From Comamonadaceae bacterium (GTDB taxonomy: Bacteria; Pseudomonadota; Gammaproteobacteria; Burkholderiales; Burkholderiaceae_C): DNA of 6,517 bases. How positions within the stretch are numbered: position 1 is the first letter of the stretch; each line of letters opens with the position of its first letter. Shown in pieces: positions 1-5,438 of the stretch. The notes under the pieces were generated by a model. That model saw only the letters and a program-made list of their open reading frames with translations. It was not told where the DNA came from and made no database searches. Both the position numbers and the translations under genes were made by a program. Location of the stretch: contig CANFZJ010000182.1 of assembly GCA_947451445.1 (NCBI GenBank), positions 1 to 6,517 of the forward strand, given 5' to 3'.

Positions 1-618
1 GGCGACCAGCGTGCACAGCGCCCACACGGCGGCCATCAGCAGGCAGGCGGTCCAGCCCACAAAGCCGGTGTTGCCCAGGCTGAAGCCCTGCATGGCGCTC
101 AAAATATCGGGCGTGGCCAGCGTCACCAGCTCCCGGGCCGCGCCCAGCACCACGCCGACGATGACGCCCGCCAGCAGCAGGCGCAGCGTGTGCTGCACGC
201 CGTTGGCCAACAGCAGTGTCAGCAGCACGCCGCCCACGGCCCCGGCAAAGGCCGCGCTGGTCAAGCCCACGCGCACCAGCCAGGCGGTGGCAAACGGCGA
301 CACGCCGAACACGGCCAGCGCCAGGGCCATGGCCAGCGACGCGCCCGAGGCACTGCCCAGCAGGTACGGGTCGGCCAGCGGGTTGCGGAACAGGCCCTGC
401 GCCACCGCGCCCGCCAGCCCCAGCAAGGCCCCGGCCAGCCAGGCGCCCAGGCTGCGCGGCAGGCGGATGTCCCAGACGATTTGCCAGGCCAGCGGGTCGC
501 GCCGGGCGGCCAGCACGCTGTCAAAACCAGTACTGCCCACACTGGTGCCCAGCAGCAGCAAGGCGACAGTGAGCAGCAACAGTCCTGCGCCCAGCAGGCC
601 GGCTTTGCGGGCGTTCAC
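1..618 (-). CDS. btuC: Cobalamin ABC transporter permease BtuC (FecCD family), 3' part missing
   Basis: Inner-membrane permease subunit expected to carry vitamin B12/corrinoids from the binding protein BtuF into the cytoplasm, powered by a BtuD-type ATPase that should lie beyond the left edge. The 206 visible residues are about two thirds of a usual FecCD permease (about 330). Hydrophobic segments appear near residues 7-24, 58-75, 94-108, 120-138 and 146-160. The FecCD hallmark lies at about residues 52-93: RLPRSLGAWLAGALLG, then GLFRNPLADPYLLGSASGA. The start is taken as GTG at 618, whose GTGA overlaps the btuF stop; an AGGA at 631-628 lies 9 nt upstream. A TTG at 639 is a weaker alternative. 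The frame stays open to the window edge, so the gene is cut by the window, not broken. The family call is strong. The B12 substrate is inferred from the btuF and cobU neighbours, since FecCD permeases also carry iron-siderophores or heme. Confidence 0.9.
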   Translation of the reverse strand, partial: MNARKAGLLGAGLLLLTVALLLLGTSVGSTGFDSVLAARRDPLAWQIVWDIRLPRSLGAWLAGALLGLAGAVAQGLFRNPLADPYLLGSASGASLAMALALAVFGVSPFATAWLVRVGLTSAAFAGAVGGVLLTLLLANGVQHTLRLLLAGVIVGVVLGAARELVTLATPDILSAMQGFSLGNTGFVGWTACLLMAAVWALCTLVA

Positions 619-1457
619 GGCGCTTTGTCCTGCAAACAAGCGGCCATGGTGCGCGCGGCCTCGGCCATGCGCGGGCCGGGGCGGACCAGGGTGTCCGACT
701 GCTCGGGCGTGAAGATGCAGACCCGCTTTTCGCGGATGGCACGGATGTTCGCCCAGCCGGGGCGCTGCTCCATTCGCACGGCGTTGCGGTCACCGACCAT
801 CACCAGATCGGGGTTGGCGCGCACCACAAATTCGGGGTTCAGCTTGGGGAATGGGCCCAGGGACGCGGGCACGATGTTCTGCGCGCCCAGCCGGGCCAGG
901 GTTTCACCGATGAAAGACGCACGGCCTGCGGCGTAGGGGGCGGAGTTGACCTCGAAGTAGACGCGGGTGTTTTTGACCCGTGCGGGCAGCGACTGGGCCG
1001 CGGCCGACACCCCGGCGTCGATGGCGCGCCAAACGCGGGCGGCGTCCGGCACGTCCAGCACCTGGCCCAGCTTGCCCAGCACGCGTTGCACATCGGCAGC
1101 GGTTTTGGGCTCCAGCGCCACCACCTTCAAGCCCAGCGCCTCCAGCCGGGCGCTGGCGCGGGACGCAGTGGCCAGCAGCACCACGTCGGGGTGCAGGGCG
1201 ACGATGGCCTCGATGTTCGGGTCCAGCCCGCCGCCCAGCTGCGGCAGGCTGCGCACGCTGGCCGGGTAGTTGGAATAGCGGTCCACCCCCACCAGCCGAG
1301 GGCACTGGCCGAGTTCACAGACGCTCTCGGTCAGCGACGGCAGCAGGCTGACGATGCGCTGCGGGGGCTGGGCGAACTGCACGGAAATGCCCCGGTCGTC
1401 GGTCACCTGCAGGGCCTGGGCAGGCAGCACGACGAACAGCAGCCACAGCCATTTCAT
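615..1457 (-). CDS. btuF: Periplasmic cobalamin-binding protein BtuF
   Basis: Substrate-binding protein of the cobalamin ABC importer, 280 residues (E. coli BtuF is about 266). It starts with a short signal peptide, MKWLWLLFVVLPAQA, with likely cleavage after AQA at residue 15. The PF01497-type fold follows: RIVSLLPSLTESVCELG (34-50), GLDPNIEAIVALHPDVVLL (77-95), GRASFIGETLARLGAQNIV (178-196), and a C-terminal RPGWANIRAIREKRV segment followed by RPGPRMAEAA. Glu83 and Glu209 sit in the two lobes where BtuF glutamates normally dock onto BtuC arginines. The ATG at 1457 overlaps the cobU stop (ATGA) and has an AAGGA 6 nt upstream (1468-1464), which decides this start against a longer open frame reaching 1736. 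The stop overlaps the btuC start. No CXXC-type lipobox is present, so it should be a free periplasmic protein. A related binding protein for another corrinoid is the main alternative. Confidence 0.92.
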   Translation of the reverse strand: MKWLWLLFVVLPAQALQVTDDRGISVQFAQPPQRIVSLLPSLTESVCELGQCPRLVGVDRYSNYPASVRSLPQLGGGLDPNIEAIVALHPDVVLLATASRASARLEALGLKVVALEPKTAADVQRVLGKLGQVLDVPDAARVWRAIDAGVSAAAQSLPARVKNTRVYFEVNSAPYAAGRASFIGETLARLGAQNIVPASLGPFPKLNPEFVVRANPDLVMVGDRNAVRMEQRPGWANIRAIREKRVCIFTPEQSDTLVRPGPRMAEAARTMAACLQDKAP

Positions 1458-2029
1458 GCAGCGTCCTTCAAGGTCAGCGGCAAACCCGCCGCCATCAGCG
1501 TGACCCGCTGGCAGCGCTGCGCCACCTGCTGGTTCAGGCTGCCCAGCGCATCGACAAAGGCACGCACCTCGCGGCCCATCGGAATCACGCCCAGGCCGAT
1601 CTCGTTGCCGACCAGCACCAGCGGACCGGTGGCTTGGGTGATTGCTTCCAAAAAGATAGCTACTTGCGCAGGTGGAATGTGCGCTGGAGGCATATTTTCT
1701 ATAAATTCTGCGGGCATCAGCAAGTTGGTCAACCACAGGGTCAGGCAGTCCACCACCACCAGCGTGTCCGGGCGGCTGTGCTGGGCAATGGTCTCGGCCA
1801 GGTGCAGCGGCTCTTCTACCGTCAACATGCCGGGCACACGCTCGGCCCGGTCGCTCTGGTGGCGGGCAATGCGCTGGCGCATTTCGGCGTCCCAGGGCTG
1901 GGCGGTGGCGATGAAGACGGCACGGTGCGCGGGCGCTGCGGCCAGCCAGGTGGCGGCCAGTTGCTCGGCGCGGCGCGATTTGCCGCTTTTTTGGCCGCCG
2001 AGGATGAGTTCGCTGGGATGGATTGGCAT
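1454..2029 (-). CDS. cobU: Adenosylcobinamide kinase / adenosylcobinamide-phosphate guanylyltransferase
   Basis: Bifunctional cytoplasmic enzyme (CobU/CobP family) that phosphorylates adenosylcobinamide and then transfers GMP to give adenosyl-GDP-cobinamide, the substrate for cobalamin synthase CobS. The 191 residues match the usual family length. Visible motifs are the P-loop GGQKSGKS (11-18), His57 in RIARHQSD at the position of the guanylylated histidine of Salmonella CobU, VDCLTLWLTNLL (93-104), VGNEIGLGVIP (140-150), and the C-terminal LNQQVA...AAGLPLTLK. The ATG at 2029 is the first in-frame ATG and places the P-loop normally. No clear ribosome binding site precedes it. A TTG at 2086 would add 19 residues unlike the family. 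Residues about 109-127 are encoded by an AT-rich repeat-like stretch that stays in frame. It is the first gene of the visible operon, overlapping btuF by ATGA, which fits scavenging of imported cobinamide. Confidence 0.95.
   Translation of the reverse strand: MPIHPSELILGGQKSGKSRRAEQLAATWLAAAPAHRAVFIATAQPWDAEMRQRIARHQSDRAERVPGMLTVEEPLHLAETIAQHSRPDTLVVVDCLTLWLTNLLMPAEFIENMPPAHIPPAQVAIFLEAITQATGPLVLVGNEIGLGVIPMGREVRAFVDALGSLNQQVAQRCQRVTLMAAGLPLTLKDAA
1650..1705. repeat. AT-rich hairpin repeat embedded in frame in cobU
   Basis: This 56-nt stretch is about 41% GC by hand count inside a gene of clearly higher GC. It reads ATAGCTACTTGCGCA, a 9-nt loop, then TGCGCTGGAGGCATATTTT on the plus strand. 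The inner stem is GCGCA (1666-1670) with TGCGC (1680-1684), and the outer arms are imperfectly complementary. The shape (TAGCT...GCGC-loop-GCGC...AGGC followed by a T-run) resembles a dispersed short repeat that I recall from Comamonadaceae genomes. That link is memory, not a search. In cobU it encodes roughly FIENMPPAHIPPAQVAIFL without a frameshift, in the variable stretch between LWLTNLL and VGNEIG, where a changed length should be tolerated. Confidence 0.5.
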
Positions 2030-2072
2030 GCTGGATGGAGTAAACCCGAATTGTCCACGAGACGCATCATTG

Positions 2073-2167
2073 CGCTTCCATTGCAATCCGATATGCCATT
2101 ACTTTGCCTTGCCGTATGTCCATACTGCCTGCGGCTTCGCGCCAAATCTCGAATTGCAATGAAAACG
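2073..2167. promoter_or_regulatory. Divergent intergenic region with an inverted 18-nt pair
   Basis: The 161-nt gap 2030-2190 between the divergent cobU operon and the zapA cluster holds two copies of an 18-nt sequence in opposite orientation. The plus-strand copy at 2150-2167 is CGAATTGCAATGAAAACG. The minus-strand copy, read from 2090 to 2073, is CGGATTGCAATGGAAGCG. They agree at 15 of 18 positions and all three differences are A/G transitions. Each contains the palindrome ATTGCAAT. The copies lie 59 nt apart and point outwards towards the two divergent transcription units. They could be paired operators or promoter elements, or remnants of an inverted duplication. The function is inferred only. 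No cobalamin riboswitch (B12 box GCCACTG on the minus strand) is visible here. Confidence 0.4.
2114..2125. promoter_or_regulatory. Small dyad GTATG-TC-CATAC
   Basis: Perfect 5-bp arms with a 2-nt spacer. The centre (about 2119.5) coincides with the midpoint of the inverted pair at 2073-2090 and 2150-2167. This is compatible with a dimeric regulator site, but such a short dyad can arise by chance. Confidence 0.25.
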
Positions 2168-2180
2168 GAATCACTAGAAT
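2154..2180 (+). promoter_or_regulatory. Candidate sigma-70 promoter for the coiled-coil gene/zapA
   Basis: A -35-like TTGCAA (2154-2159) and a -10-like TAGAAT (2175-2180) are separated by only 15 nt, shorter than the optimum. A start about 7 nt downstream would leave a leader of only a few nucleotides before the ATG at 2191, which has no Shine-Dalgarno sequence. The -35 lies inside the plus-strand copy of the inverted pair. Confidence 0.3.
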
Positions 2181-2190
2181 AGATACGCTT

Positions 2191-2436
2191 ATGGCCACCC
2201 CCACCCAAATTGAACAAATTGCCGAACGCACCGAGCGTCTGCTGGTGCGCTACCGCGAGCTGCAGCGCACCCATGTTTTGCTGACCGAACAGGTGGCAAC
2301 CCTGGCGCACGAACGTGATTCGCTCAAGTCCCGCCTGGGTGCCGCCCGCGCCCGCATCGACGCGCTGCTGGAGCGTTTGCCCGACGTGGGCCCGCCCCCC
2401 GCCGTGCGCGCCGCCCCCCGCAAGGACGCAGTATGA
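2191..2436 (+). CDS. Small coiled-coil protein upstream of zapA (TIGR02449/ZapB-like)
   Basis: An 81-residue cytoplasmic protein. Residues about 5-64 form one continuous amphipathic helix with heptad-like leucines and many charged residues (IEQIAERTERLLVRYRELQ, later LKSRLGAARARIDALLERL). A proline/alanine-rich basic tail follows (PPPAVRAAPRK). The pattern resembles the short coiled-coil TIGR02449-type proteins that often precede zapA in proteobacteria, and superficially ZapB. A role alongside ZapA in division-ring assembly is plausible but inferred from neighbourhood. The start is the ATG at 2191, where the coiled coil begins sensibly; the frame is open further upstream but with no ATG giving family-like sequence. 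No ribosome binding site is evident. The stop overlaps the zapA start as ATGA, so the two genes are probably translationally coupled. Confidence 0.8.
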   Translation: MATPTQIEQIAERTERLLVRYRELQRTHVLLTEQVATLAHERDSLKSRLGAARARIDALLERLPDVGPPPAVRAAPRKDAV

Positions 2437-2756
2437 AGCAGCTGGAAGTACAAATCCTCGGCCAAAGCTACCTGCTGGGCTGCCCCGACGGTGGCGATGC
2501 GCGCCTGCTGGACGCGGTAAAAATGGTGGACACAGCGATGTGCACCATCCGCGACAGCGGCAAGATCAAGGCGCGCGACCGCATCGCCGTGCTGGCGGCG
2601 CTGAACCTGGCGTTCGACCTGTCGGACCGCGACCGCAAGCCCGCTGCGCCAGCGCCCAGCCCGCGCTCAGACGCAGCGGCGAATGACGACCCGGTACTGG
2701 CAAAATTGATCGAACAACTGGACGCCGCACTCAACGCCGACGGTCAATTGATTTAA
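2433..2756 (+). CDS. zapA: Cell division protein ZapA
   Basis: FtsZ-associated protein that cross-links and stabilises FtsZ filaments in the Z-ring. The 107 residues are close to E. coli ZapA (109). The N-terminal half has the ZapA pattern: MKQLEVQILGQSYLLGCPDG, then LLDAVKMVDTAMCTIRDSGKI and RIAVLAALNLAFDLSD (about 51-66). After a Pro/Ala-rich linker (69-87) a C-terminal helix DPVLAKLIEQLDAALN is consistent with the coiled-coil dimerisation region. The start at 2433 overlaps the preceding stop by ATGA and has AAGGA at 2422-2426, 6 nt upstream. The TAA stop at 2754 falls inside the likely -10 box of the 6S RNA gene. The zapA-6S order is a well-known proteobacterial arrangement and supports both calls. 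Confidence 0.95.
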   Translation: MKQLEVQILGQSYLLGCPDGGDARLLDAVKMVDTAMCTIRDSGKIKARDRIAVLAALNLAFDLSDRDRKPAAPAPSPRSDAAANDDPVLAKLIEQLDAALNADGQLI

Positions 2757-2759
2757 AAT
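2754..2759 (+). promoter_or_regulatory. Candidate -10 element of the 6S RNA promoter
   Basis: TAAAAT lies about 7 nt upstream of the first base of the 6S closing stem, the right distance for a sigma-70 -10 box. Its first three bases are the zapA stop codon. No good -35 hexamer is seen 16-18 nt upstream (around 2730-2737), so the promoter would depend on the -10 and on unseen features. Read-through from zapA is also possible. Confidence 0.45.
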
Positions 2760-2764
2760 CAGCC

Positions 2765-2943
2765 TGTCTGCGGTGCACGCCGGGCTTTATATTTCCTTGA
2801 ACCAATGCTCCATGAGCCCGGGCCTGGAATATTCCCCGGGGAGCGTGATCATCTCGCGTTAGATGAACCCAACTCCAGGGTGACCTAGCCCACCTGAACC
2901 CCGGTTCAGGATGCCGGTCCGGTGGCATTCGCAGACACCTTTT
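2765..2943 (+). ncRNA. ssrS: 6S RNA
   Basis: 6S RNA mimics an open promoter and sequesters sigma-70 RNA polymerase in stationary phase. The about 180-nt length is typical. A perfect 8-bp closing stem pairs TGTCTGCG (2765-2772) with CGCAGACA (2930-2937), extended inwards by imperfect pairs such as TGC with GCA and CCGG with CCGG. The characteristic right-hand hairpin CCTGAACC/GGTTCAGG (2893-2910) corresponds to CCTTGAACC...GGTTCAAGG of E. coli 6S RNA. The left part shows GCTCC (2807-2811) pairing with GGAGC (2840-2844) and CCCGGG-type pairs, as expected around the central bubble. A TTTT run (2940-2943) follows the closing stem and may end transcription. Location directly behind zapA is the classical one. 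The usual next gene, 5-formyltetrahydrofolate cyclo-ligase, is not present in the window. Exact ends are estimated from the stem and could differ by several bases. Confidence 0.88.
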
Positions 2944-2945
2944 AC

Positions 2946-2973
2946 GCACACCCAGTCTTCGCGCACTGTGTGC
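2946..2973. terminator. Hairpin between the convergent 6S RNA and GGDEF-EAL genes
   Basis: GCACAC (2946-2951) pairs with GTGTGC (2968-2973). After a 2-nt bulge, AGT (2954-2956) pairs with ACT (2965-2967), leaving an 8-nt loop. It sits between two converging transcription units, where a bidirectional terminator would be useful. Neither strand has a good T-run directly after the stem, so it is not a canonical intrinsic terminator. Confidence 0.3.
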
Positions 2974-3002
2974 CCAACCGTAGCTACCGCCACTTCAGCG
3001 CG

Positions 3003-5438
3003 CTAGGCCAATCCCGCTTCATATTGTTCTGCAAGCCGTTTCAGCGCGGCTTTGAGGGTGCTTTCCAGTTCGTCACTGGGCACGCCCGGTGCACATAAAA
3101 ACCCCTGGTACTGGTCGCAGCGCAAGCCTTGCAGCATGTCGCGCTGGGCGGTGGTTTCTACCCCTTCGGCAATCACGGTGAGCTGGAGCGCACGGCCCAT
3201 CTGGACGATGGCGCTGACGATGGCGGTATCGCTGGCGTCCTCAGGCAGGCCCCGAATGAAAGACCGGTCAATCTTGAGCTTGTGGATGGGAAATTTTTTC
3301 AGGTAGGCCAGGCTGGAATAGCCCGTGCCAAAGTCGTCAATCGACAGCACCACGCCCAGCGCCGCCAGCGACTGCAGCCGGGACAGCGCTTCTTCGGCGT
3401 CTTGCACCAGAATGGACTCGGTCAGCTCCAGCTCCAACAGCGCCGGAGCCAAGCCAGAACTCTGTAACGCCGTCGCCACCCGCTCGACAAAGTCCGCCTG
3501 CTGAAACTGCAGCGCCGACACATTGACCGACACCGTGCGCTCCAGGCCCTGGCGCTGCCACAGCGCCGCCTGGCGCACGGCCTCGTTGAGCACCCAGGCG
3601 CCGATGGTGATGATGTAACCCGACTCTTCGGCCAGGGGAATAAAGTGGCCCGGCGGTACTTGGCCCAGCTCGGCATCGAACCAGCGGATCAGCGCTTCCA
3701 CGCCCAGCACCGCGCCGGTGATCAGGCTTACTTGCGGCTGGTAATGCAGCTTGAAATGCCCGCCTTCCATCGCCTGGCGCATGCGGTGCTCCATCTTCAC
3801 GCGCGACAGCAGGGCCACGTTCATCTGTGGCTGGTAGAAGCAAAAGTTGCCCCGCCCGCGCTCCTTGACGCGGTGCATGGCGGTGTCGGCCGACTTGACC
3901 ATGTCGTCCAAGGTGTGCCCGTCGGAAGGAAACATGGCCACGCCAATGCTGCAACCGACTGAAAAATCCATCTCACCCATCCGAAATGGCTGGCCCAGGC
4001 TGTCCAGCACGCGGCGCGCGACCATCTCTGCCCCCTCGGCATCGGCCTGGTGCAGGTACATCACAAACTCATCGCCGCCCAGGCGGCACAGGGTGTCCAC
4101 CTGGCGCAGGCAGCTCAACATGCGCTGGCCTACTTCCAACAGCACTTGGTCGCCAATGGTGTGGCCGAGCGAGTCATTGATATTCTTGAAGCGGTCCAGG
4201 TCGATGAACAGAATGGCGAACTCGCCCCCGTCGCGGTCGGCCAGGCGCAGCGCAAAGTCCACCCGCTGCGCCAGCATCAGGCGGTTGGGCAGCCCGGTCA
4301 GCACATCGGTATAGGCCAGTTGCGCGATACGCTCGTGGCTGGCTTTCTTTTCGGTCAGGTCTTTGAAAAAGCCCACACTGTGGGTAGCCAGCCCCTGGGC
4401 ATCGCGCACCGTGACCCAAGACAGGTGCACGGTGCAAATGCTGCCGTCGCCGCGCAGGTGCTGGGCTTCGCCGTCCCAATGCCCCTCACGCAGCCAACGC
4501 CGCTGTACCCGGGCAAACAACGAGGTGTCGCCGGTGTCCTGGAACAAATCCGCGGCCTGCAGACCGAGCAAATCTTCTTGGGTGTAGCGGCTCAGGCGCT
4601 CGCACACCGGGTTGACGGCCACGATACGGTGCAGCACATCGGCCACAAAAATTGCGTCCAGGCTGGAGCTAAACACCTTGGCCGCCAGCTGTAGCTGGGC
4701 CTCGGACTCCACCCGCTGGGTCATGTCGCGAAACGAATACACCCGGCCAATAACCCGGTCCTGGTGCATCTGCGGCCGGGTCAGGCGCTCCAGCACCCGG
4801 CCATTGCGCAGCACCAGGGTGTCCATGCCTTGGTGCAAAGGCATGGCGGTAATCTGCTCCATGCGGCGCAGATACGGCAGCGCATCCACCACGGCAGCCG
4901 CCATATGGGCGTGCAGGGCCGTACCGCTGGGTTCGACCACCAAGGTCTGTGGCAAAGCCCATAGTTCGATAAACCGGGGATTGCAGGCGGTGACGACACC
5001 GTCCAGGCTGCAGGCCAAAATGCCGTCTACCGTGGACTCCAGCGTGGACTGCATTTCTGCCTGCACCCGCTCCAGCCGGTGTTCCAGGGTGCGCAGGGGC
5101 GTCAAGTCCCGCAGGCCGACCACAAAAACCGTTTCCGCCCCCAAGCGCAGCGGGCTGATGCTGCGCTCTACCCACACTGCACCGCCATCGCCGCACAGCA
5201 CCTGGGTTTGCGAAACCAAGCGCTCTACCTGGCCTGCCGCCATCTCGGCCCAAAAGCACTCGTCCTCGGGGGAAGATGTCAGCAAGGTCACCGGTTGGCC
5301 GATCACGGCATCTGGCGGCACCCGCAGCAGCTTCGCCGCCGCAGGGTTGAACGCCACAATGCGCAAACCTGCGGGTTCCACCACCCATGCGGCATCCGGT
5401 AAGCCGTTGATGACCTCACCCAGAAACTGCAAGTTCAT
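3003..5438 (-). CDS. PAS-PAS-PAS-GGDEF-EAL protein (diguanylate cyclase/phosphodiesterase)
   Basis: Cytoplasmic c-di-GMP enzyme of 811 residues with no membrane segment. Three PAS-like sensor modules occupy about 1-118, 127-245 and 250-365; the second and third start with helices ending DGILACSLDG and DAIFVADVLH. The GGDEF domain (about 370-535) has FIDLDRFKNIND (411-422), an intact RLGGDEF signature (GGDEF at 454-458) and an RQVD inhibitory-site motif (445-448) exactly five residues before it. The EAL domain (about 548-800) has EALIRW (581-586), Asn639 in SVNVSALQF, Glu674 in ELTES, DDFGTGYSSL (701-710), KIDRSF (722-727) and EGVET (758-762). Both catalytic sets therefore look complete, so the net direction of c-di-GMP change cannot be read off. 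The end of the EAL domain reads QGFLCAPGVP instead of the usual QGY-type ending. The ATG at 5438 overlaps the HD-GYP stop (ATGA). It has no strong ribosome binding site, pointing to coupling. The PAS ligands are unknown. Confidence 0.93.
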   Translation of the reverse strand: MNLQFLGEVINGLPDAAWVVEPAGLRIVAFNPAAAKLLRVPPDAVIGQPVTLLTSSPEDECFWAEMAAGQVERLVSQTQVLCGDGGAVWVERSISPLRLGAETVFVVGLRDLTPLRTLEHRLERVQAEMQSTLESTVDGILACSLDGVVTACNPRFIELWALPQTLVVEPSGTALHAHMAAAVVDALPYLRRMEQITAMPLHQGMDTLVLRNGRVLERLTRPQMHQDRVIGRVYSFRDMTQRVESEAQLQLAAKVFSSSLDAIFVADVLHRIVAVNPVCERLSRYTQEDLLGLQAADLFQDTGDTSLFARVQRRWLREGHWDGEAQHLRGDGSICTVHLSWVTVRDAQGLATHSVGFFKDLTEKKASHERIAQLAYTDVLTGLPNRLMLAQRVDFALRLADRDGGEFAILFIDLDRFKNINDSLGHTIGDQVLLEVGQRMLSCLRQVDTLCRLGGDEFVMYLHQADAEGAEMVARRVLDSLGQPFRMGEMDFSVGCSIGVAMFPSDGHTLDDMVKSADTAMHRVKERGRGNFCFYQPQMNVALLSRVKMEHRMRQAMEGGHFKLHYQPQVSLITGAVLGVEALIRWFDAELGQVPPGHFIPLAEESGYIITIGAWVLNEAVRQAALWQRQGLERTVSVNVSALQFQQADFVERVATALQSSGLAPALLELELTESILVQDAEEALSRLQSLAALGVVLSIDDFGTGYSSLAYLKKFPIHKLKIDRSFIRGLPEDASDTAIVSAIVQMGRALQLTVIAEGVETTAQRDMLQGLRCDQYQGFLCAPGVPSDELESTLKAALKRLAEQYEAGLA

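Noticed and set aside
1166..1172. GCCACTG on the minus strand, matching a B12 box
   Set aside because: It lies inside btuF coding sequence with no sign of the surrounding cobalamin riboswitch structure, so it is a chance heptamer.
1458..1736. Extended btuF frame starting near 1736
   Set aside because: The extra 93 residues overlap cobU and look like shadow sequence. The ATG at 1457 has a ribosome binding site and begins a proper signal peptide.
1086..2162. Long plus-strand open frame antisense to btuF and cobU
   Set aside because: It is a GC-rich shadow: low-complexity Gln/Arg/Ala/His composition and no recognisable family, while the minus-strand genes have clear motifs.
2981..3008. TAGCTAC...GCGCGCTAGGCC near the end of the GGDEF-EAL gene, resembling the cobU repeat
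   Set aside because: Only short pieces match and the hairpin is not preserved; too weak to call a second copy.
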